In this document: one piece after another, positions 58,421 through 64,000 of the stretch
How positions within the stretch are numbered: position 1 is the first letter of the stretch
Layout of the letters: each line of letters begins with the position of its first letter
From: Tricholoma matsutake
Taxonomy: Eukaryota > Basidiomycota > Agaricomycetes > Agaricales > Tricholomataceae
DNA: 64,000 bases
NCBI GenBank assembly: GCA_026075535.2
Contig: AP026548.1
Coordinates: 8,804,001 to 8,868,000 of the forward strand
Direction of reading: 5' to 3'
Position numbers and translations under genes: made by a program
Notes under the pieces: model-generated
Told to the model about the DNA's origin: nothing
What the model saw: only the letters and a program-made list of their open reading frames with translations
The model's database searches: none

Positions 58421-58524
58421 GTGTTGCCACAGGTACAGATATAGAAACCCATACCTGCACCTGTGCTACCTGCAGGCAGAATACCACAGGTTCACCTGTA
58501 CCTGTGCTACACCCTAATTGTCTG

Positions 58525-59160
58525 CATTCAAGTTGACACAGTTTGGAACCTTTATGTGAGTACATTTGTGTCTTAGAATTGATTGTCTGGCTGTCCAGCT
58601 GCCTGGCTGTTTGGCACAGCCACCCATACTGGTCTTCCTCATTGTGCCATAGCTGTCAGTGGTGAGTAGCAATGTACTCACCTACCATTCATCAAATTGA
58701 TCCATGATATCAGATCCCTCATAATGAGTAACCCATTGAAATGTCTTTACTGCAAGTGGGTTCTCACCCCAGCCATTATGTTGGGATACAGGCAAGCCAT
58801 GCCCAGTCTGAGTAAATAATGCTATTATTAGTACATTCTCACCACACTCAGTAATAAGCCCCCCCTTCCTTGAACAATTATAATCCCAATAGGTTATGGG
58901 CCCTGGCCCTATGTAGCTGAACAAGTTAATTATCTGGACCAACACTCGGATGGTGAAGCTCCTGAACAACCAGTACCACACATACACTTTGCAGCCCCTA
59001 TACAAAGTACTAGAGCATATCCTTCAGGTTTGAGGGCAAAAGATCCAGGAAACACAGCTGACACTCTACATGATATGCCTGTTTGTGGTGATGAACCCAC
59101 AGCAGAACCCCATGGATATATTACACTGATCTGAACCAAGGAATATTTAAATGTCAGAAA
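58525..59160. other. no gene assigned
   Basis: A plus-strand stretch at about 58905-59130 reads NYLDQHSDGEAP and HIHFAAPIQSTRAYPSGLRA in shifted frames and may belong to the copia scrap that follows. Not enough to name. Confidence 0.35.
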
Positions 59161-59185
59161 GGATGTAGAGAGTCTTTATCAATTG

Positions 59186-59510
59186 CGACATCACTGAATA
59201 TATTAATGGAGATGTAGAATGACCTAATAATTCTGTTGGCACATGTAACTGGGACAAGAATGACACTTGGGCCCAACAGTTTATAACTCAGAACATAACC
59301 TCACTCAGATGAACCATGTTGGCTCAAAGGATACTGCAAACAAAATGTACTGTGCACTTTTGGCAACTCACAAAAATATGGTGCATCAAACAGTTACATT
59401 CATATTAACTCAATTATACAAGACCAAGGTATATGATGGAGGAGATCTCTTGAAACACAATACAATGAAGTCCCTCCATGACTGAATTAGCTGATTCCCA
59501 AACCTGAAAT
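59186..59510 (+). pseudogene. copia gag fragment (UBN2-like)
   Basis: The plus strand reads NDTWAQQFITQNIT, then QMNHVGSKDTANKMYCALLA, THKNMVHQTVTFILTQLYKT and LLKHNTMKSLHD. This pattern is typical of the copia gag domain annotated as UBN2. Frame changes separate the parts. The chromovirus LTR begins just downstream at 59573. Confidence 0.55.
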
Positions 59511-59572
59511 TCCATATTTTGGATACACTCAAGTCCACCATTTCAGCATCCTTACCCCCCAGTATAAAGGCA

Positions 59573-59938
59573 ACCTCAGCCTCTAGCAAAGGGAAATCCA
59601 AAGAGAAAACTCTAAGGATCCCTTTGCTGATGCCCAGTATATGTGAAGACGACAAAAATCAAATAATAACCTAAAAATAGAAAAGGCAGAGATAGGCAGA
59701 TAAAGGCCGCCGAATGACATCATACCAAGGGGTAGATGTCAGAAGGGGTGCTCCACCTCTAAATATAAAACTGACAACATGCACAAACATGATAGAAAGG
59801 GAAATTAGTAATAAAATCCAGAAAAATCATAGAACATGAAGAATAGAAGGAAATGAAGTGAGGAAAAATATAGAACAAATGTAAAAAATAGGAGAAACAC
59901 ACAGGGCACCCCCCCCTAGTCCCCCTAGTCCCCTTACA
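59573..59938 (-). repeat. 3' LTR of the outer chromovirus
   Basis: Direct repeat of 63505-63938, shorter because it lacks a roughly 60-bp partial duplication around gcaaagggaaatcc. It is preceded (minus strand) by the polypurine tract agagagggggtaa at 59939-59951. Confidence 0.8.
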
Positions 59939-59944
59939 TTACCC

Positions 59945-60104
59945 CCTCTCTAAGATGCATTGCCCTGATGCAATCAAAATCGCATACGACCAAAGTCAGT
60001 GACTTGAATGCGACGCGGTGCAGCAGTGTGCCGTTGGTGGAATTCCTTGACTAACCAAGGGGCATTCACATCAGACTCTTCGACCCATGAGTTCTCCTCA
60101 TACC
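59945..60104 (-). pseudogene. C-terminal tail of the outer element's integrase/chromodomain
   Basis: Minus-strand sequence reads YEENSWVEESDVNAPWLVKE followed by FHQRHTAAPRRI, the typical end of a chromodomain and its tail. It joins the outer polypurine tract. Its upstream part is separated by the inner LTR. Confidence 0.6.
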
Positions 60105-60495
60105 TGTTAGGGTGACACCCACTATCTGCTAGCTAAGACCATGCGGGTTCTCTCTACAAGATCCGCACGTGTGATTGGGGAACTGATGGTTTTGATGTGA
60201 GGGGTTATTAATAGGTGAGTTTGTTGAGATAGGCCGTTCACACCACAAGCGTAGGTGGAATACCTAAGAGAACACAACTGGGGTCCCCTAGGTGTATATT
60301 TAGGGTTTATATACTATGTTACATATATTGTACATTGTTGTTACTGACACACTCATACATGCATGTACATATTGATGCGTGCAAAATAAAACTCTCATGC
60401 TATCAAAGTGTAGCGTCATTTGGCATAATGTAGCATAATTTGACATAATAAAATAAAAATGAAATTTTATTAGGTAATGGGGTGGTTTCCTAACA
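60105..60495 (-). repeat. inner LTR (3' LTR of a second gypsy element)
   Basis: 391 bp with perfect inverted ends TGTTAGG/CCTAACA. On the minus strand it is directly preceded by the polypurine tract aaaaggggggtaa (60496-60508). The flanks atacc and ttacc are nearly equal. It is probably the 3' LTR belonging to the integrase/chromodomain frame that stops at 60507. Confidence 0.8.
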
Positions 60496-60506
60496 TTACC
60501 CCCCTT

Positions 60507-61403
60507 TTATGCCTCAACTTCCAGGCAAGAAAATATTGCGTCTGTCCCCTCTGTGAAATTTTGGTAAGGCCAGAATCTCATCCCCTCATACACCATTCTC
60601 ACAATGCGATGTGGAGCATTCAGATTATGTTTAAAGAATTGGGCGATCACGTTGCGCGCTTGCTTACAATTCTCTTTGGGCTCCCACAAATTATTTTCAT
60701 CAGTATAGTTTTTCCACTTTATTAAGACCTCCAATTTGTTCCCTTGAAGACGTGAGTCTAGAATTTCTTCAACTACATATTTTGGAGCACCTTCTACTAT
60801 TATTGGAGGTTGCGGAGTAGTCTTTTGGCCAGGAATAGTGGGTGGGCAGTAAGGGCATAGGCGGGATACATTTATCTCGGGATCAATCTTGAATGATCAG
60901 GGTAATTTTAGCACTACTGCATTAGGCAAGATCACTTTAGAGATTGCATATGGGCCAACTTGTTTCTCCGTAAGTTTCCTTGAAGGTCATGGAATATTCA
61001 GGTCCTTGGTACTTAGCCACACCAAGTCACCAACTTTGTACTCTGGAGCGTGCACTCGAGTATGATCTGCATGTTGCATCATGTCATCGTGTGCTTTCTT
61101 CAATGCTGCCTCTGCTTCCTCTTGTACCTTTTGCATCTTAGATACAAAGTCTTCTACCAACTGTACTTTGACTTCCCTTCTGGGTTCTACTCCCATGCGA
61201 GGATGATATCCATAATTCGTGAAAAAGGGTGACATATGAGTAGCCAAATGGAATTTGTTATTGTGGGAAAACTTGGCAATTGCCAGCCATTCGGGCCAGT
61301 CGGTTTGTCGGTAGTTGACAAACATATGTAGGTACTGCTCCAACTCCTGGTTCATTCTCTCTGTCTGCCCATCAGTCTGTGGGTGATATGCCATGTAGCA
61401 CAC
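60507..61403 (-). pseudogene. gypsy integrase C-terminal part with chromodomain
   Basis: A single minus-strand frame starts in the integrase core: AYHPQTDGQTERMNQELEQY carries the catalytic Glu. HNNKFHLATHMSPFFTNYG and VGDLVWLSTKDL (GPY/F-type region) follow. The chromodomain is VEEILDSRLQGNKLEVLIKW then NLWEP. The frame is broken by two TGA codons (near 60987 and 60897), at positions expected to be Arg and Trp. Chromodomains direct integration to histone-marked heterochromatin. The HHCC zinc region, the first two catalytic Asp residues and all of RT/RNase H are missing. Confidence 0.85.
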
Positions 61404-61639
61404 ACCTCATGCGATGGATGAATTGCAGTGTAGAAGATCTGATCACCTTCCTCCACTTCCTCTGGCTCCTCCTCATCCTCATCCAAGTCTGGCATCAGAT
61501 CAGGAACCCCTTCCAACTCCACTTCAGGTATAGGCAGGGGTCTGGCATGACACTTCTGAGTACATCATATCGCGGCCTTCTGTCCATGATGTTCTTGCCT
61601 GGCTTCCATGAAACAAGTATGACAGTGGGATGGACATCA

Positions 61640-62233
61640 GCTCATGGTAACCTCCCCAGTATGCCAGTCGACCTCTGGGTTATGGTCTTGAAGCCACGGA
61701 TACCCCAAAATCACCTTTTGCTTTCCTAATTGAGTGACAGCAAAAAGGGCATGCTCACTATGATCTTTGTAATGGAGGACCAGGTCTACAACCTCTCGGA
61801 TGGCACCAGCTTTGTTTGGGGACCCATCCACATTATAAACAGGTATCAGATGCGAGAGTGAGCGAGTATTTAGGCAATGTTGTTGTGTGAGATGGGCATC
61901 GATGAAGAGACCAGTCGCACCAGAGTCCAGGAGCGCAGAGACACCGAGTATCTGTCCAGTGTCAGTCATCTGCAGTTTGATTGCTAGGTTCAAGGAATGT
62001 GTAGAGGGAGTGGACACAACAATATATTTGCATGGTAGTTTATGCTCCCATGATTTAATTTTGGGGTGTGGAGCAGAGGGAGAGATGGGAAGAGCAGGTA
62101 TATCTTTAGCCAACTTTGAAGGGTCAGAGAGGGGAACAGTCACAGGAATAGATTCATACTCTGGGGATTCAACTGACAAGACTTCAAAGTGGTTATGCAC
62201 AGGCAGTGAGGGCATACAATTCACTTGCTGCAA
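61640..62233 (-). pseudogene. chromovirus aspartic protease
   Basis: The frame contains ALLDSGATGLFIDA, with the catalytic D-S-G triplet, and later VILGYPWLQDHNPEVDW, the typical end of retroviral-type proteases. Its start overlaps the zinc-knuckle frame by a few bases in another frame, as expected for gag-pol frameshifting. After 61640 the sequence becomes acidic (PDLDEDEEEPEEVEEGD) and jumps directly to integrase at about 61403. Confidence 0.8.
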
Positions 62234-62469
62234 ATAGAAAAATCCTGCTCCTCTGCAACTTCTGACTTGATCTCCTCTGCAACCTGATCCTTTGCTTCCT
62301 CGACATCTACAAGCACCAACAAGTCTTGGAGGAGTTCATCTTGCCCCTCAGGGGTGAGCATGTGGATATTCTGACAATGGGGACACACTCCAGCCCTGTG
62401 CCCAGTTTCCCCACAGTGGTAGCAGAGCTCCAACCTACCCACATGGCTGTGGGCTGCATCAACATCCAT
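62221..62469 (-). pseudogene. chromovirus gag zinc knuckle
   Basis: MDVDAAHSHVGRLELCYHCG continues to a CX2CX4HX4C knuckle (CYHCGETGHRAGVC). It is in the same frame as the gag at 62857-63441. Stops lie in the 62470-62856 stretch. The knuckle binds RNA during particle assembly. Confidence 0.8.
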
Positions 62470-62856
62470 TGGTACTGGGACATTGATGGCTGGTGTGGGA
62501 GTCTGATGAACAGGAATGGGGTTAAGGTGGGGAAGGGTTCAATTGAAGGTGTAGGGTGCACGAGTGGTAGTTGGAGCACAGAATGCAGTGTTAAATGCCG
62601 CATTTGTGAGTCGGTTCTCATCACAGAGTGAAGCAGCTTCATACCAAGCATAGATATTATTGTCCACTGGGTGCCCTTCCAACATCTGTGCAATCTGGTC
62701 CTGAATTTCTCAATTGAGGCCCTGTCGGAACTCCACCATCACTGGTAACCCACTCCCATATCCTGCCATGTCCACCAAATCCTTAAACTCATCAATATAA
62801 TTGTCCATGGATCGACGTGCCTGGTGGTAAGAGGATGACTTGAGTTGTGTCACTGC

Positions 62857-63441
62857 TCAGTGGTGCTTGTTGAGGGGACAAAAGTGGCATACAAACTCAG
62901 CTCGAAAGTCACCCCAAGTGGAGAAAGGTAGAGAACTGAGTTCTTTAGTTTGGTGCAGAATACGGTCCACATAGAGATAGGTGCGTTCAGATTTCATGTA
63001 TGTGAAGGCCCAATAAATTTTTGCACCCTCATTGACAAATTGATGCGACTGGAGACTGATGTATAGCTCACAGGAATTAAGGAATGCACACCCCTGAGCA
63101 TGTGCACCATTAAATTTGGCAGGGGGAGATGGTTTGATCTGGGCGCGCTCTTTAGTGGGCATGTTTGGCAGCACATCGTTGTTGGGTGCACTTGGAGTCG
63201 CAATGGGGGGAATATTGGTCATAGGGTTAATCTGGAGGGTCCTGATGGAGTTTTTGATCATAGATTTTAGCAAATCAATTTGCGCGCGTATTCCGGAAAC
63301 GTCGCGTTCAAGCGTGTCGAGGCGCTCTGATGCAACCATTTTGCTAGGGGGCGCATTTGGTAAAAATGGTGGTGCAGTAAAGGCAGAACTGTCTGGAACG
63401 GTGTGTAGGGAGTCTGTGGAGCTTTGGGAAGTGTCGTCCAC
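62857..63441 (-). pseudogene. chromovirus gag, N-terminal and capsid part
   Basis: The frame starts MDDTSQSSTDSLHTVPDSSA. A coiled-coil-like stretch (LDTLERDVSGIRAQIDLLKS) precedes the capsid signature PPAKFNGAHAQGCAFLNSCE, FVNEGAKIYWAFTYMKS and FSTWGDFRAEFVCHFCPLNK. This is the retrotransposon gag fold common in fungal gypsy elements. It ends early in a stop before the knuckle. Confidence 0.8.
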
Positions 63442-63504
63442 TCAGTACCTGCCTATCTTGGGCAGTGTGTTCATGATTTCGGGCCTTAGGAGAGAGTTTC
63501 CTGC

Positions 63505-63938
63505 TACAAGGGCAACCTCAGCCTCTAGCAATGGGAAATCCAAAGTTAAATTATACTACATATTACAGGAATCGGGGATGCACCTAGCAAAGGGAAATCC
63601 GAAGAGAAAACTCTAAGGATCCCTTTGCCGATGCCCAGTATATGTGAAGACGACAAAAATCAAATAATAACCTAAAAATAGAAAAGGCAGAGATAGGCAG
63701 ATCAAGGCTGCTGAATGACATCATACCAAGGGGTAGATGTTGGAAGGGGTGCTCCACCTCTAAATATAAAACTTTCAACATGCACAAACATGATAGAAAG
63801 GGAAATTAGTAATAAAATCTGGAAAAATCATAGAAAATGGAAGAATAGAAGGAAATGAAATGAGGAAAAATATAGAAAGAATGTAAAAAATAGGAGATAC
63901 ACACAGGGCACCCCCCTAGTCCCCCTAGTCCCCTTACA
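63505..63938 (-). repeat. 5' LTR of the outer chromovirus
   Basis: Minus-strand LTR starting TGTAAGGGG at 63938. It carries an extra block around 63540-63595 relative to the 3' copy. The remaining 62 bases of the window, to 64000, show no recognisable feature. Confidence 0.8.
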
Positions 63939-64000
63939 CCTAGTTGGAAGACCTTTGTGGACCCCTATAATGGGAATGCCAACAACCTCAATGATCCAGA

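Larger units (their letters stand above)
54958..58516. mobile_element. hAT-type non-autonomous element, split by a nested LTR element
   Basis: The ends TAGGGTGTAGCACAGGTG and ...GTGCTACACCCTA are inverted repeats of the hAT type. They are flanked by 8-bp duplications ATTGTTTG (54950-54957) and ATTGTCTG (58517-58524) with one mismatch. Subterminal cacctgt/acaggtg words abound on both sides. After removing the nested LTR element about 740 bp remain, with no transposase. Confidence 0.75.
59573..63938 (-). mobile_element. mosaic, internally deleted chromovirus (Ty3/gypsy)
   Basis: Read on the minus strand, LTR copies at 63505-63938 and 59573-59938 (starting TGTAAGGGGACTAGGGGG) enclose gag, a zinc knuckle, protease and integrase/chromodomain, but no reverse transcriptase. 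Flanks CCCAG (59568-59572) and CCTAG (63939-63943) form a 5-bp duplication with one mismatch. A second, different LTR (60105-60495) with its own polypurine tract sits inside, between two chromodomain tails. The element is therefore a recombinant of at least two gypsy copies. Confidence 0.75.

Overview
This window looks like a repeat-rich genome segment from a basidiomycete, most likely an Agaricomycete (mushroom-forming fungus). The evidence is short GT-AG introns of about 46-67 nt, a KDZ (Kyakuja-Dileera-Zisupton) transposase with a CxC2 domain, a basidiomycete-style GATA finger, a Skt5-family protein, and a tRNA-Asp with an intron after the anticodon. The species cannot be named from the sequence. 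Only two protein genes look intact and host-derived: an SKT5/CHS4-like chitin synthase activator (37409-39833) and a GATA-type zinc finger factor (49074-50904). Both sit in a low-repeat island at about 37-53 kb that also holds one tRNA-Asp gene. Nearly everything else is transposable elements, many nested.

Layout. 0.3-7.3 kb: a region bounded by large inverted repeats. It holds a decayed WD40 gene on the minus strand and a divergent two-exon gene, and a solo LTR with a 5-bp target duplication sits in its left arm. 7.3-10.1 kb: a field of short repeats around a 410-bp TA-flanked MITE. 10.16-11.89 kb: exons of a broken ABCC-type ABC transporter, cut off by the LTR of a 10.3-kb Ty3/gypsy element (11895-22240). 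That element has gag, protease, RT/RNase H/integrase, a second copy of its polypurine tract inside pol, and an antisense four-exon gene encoding a zinc-cluster protein between integrase and the 3' LTR. 22.2-24.9 kb: tandem repeats, a row of duplicated exon/intron units and a SINE-like tRNA head. 24916-36294: an 11.4-kb KDZ transposon with TIRs and a perfect 8-bp target duplication. It carries a broken transposase, two accessory genes (one also a zinc-cluster protein) and many minisatellites related to GGCANN hexamers. 36.5-37.0 kb: a copia 3' end. 51.8-52.6 kb: two TA-flanked MITEs beside the tRNA-Asp. 55.0-58.5 kb: a hAT-type element containing a nested non-autonomous LTR element. 59.2-63.9 kb: a copia gag scrap and a mosaic, internally deleted chromovirus.

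A theme links the regions. In-frame stops in the dead genes are mostly TGA where the family context suggests arginine (CGA), and the two LTRs of the gypsy element differ chiefly by CG to TG/CA transitions. This fits CpG-directed decay (methylation and deamination, or a RIP-like process) acting on elements that are otherwise nearly free of indels.
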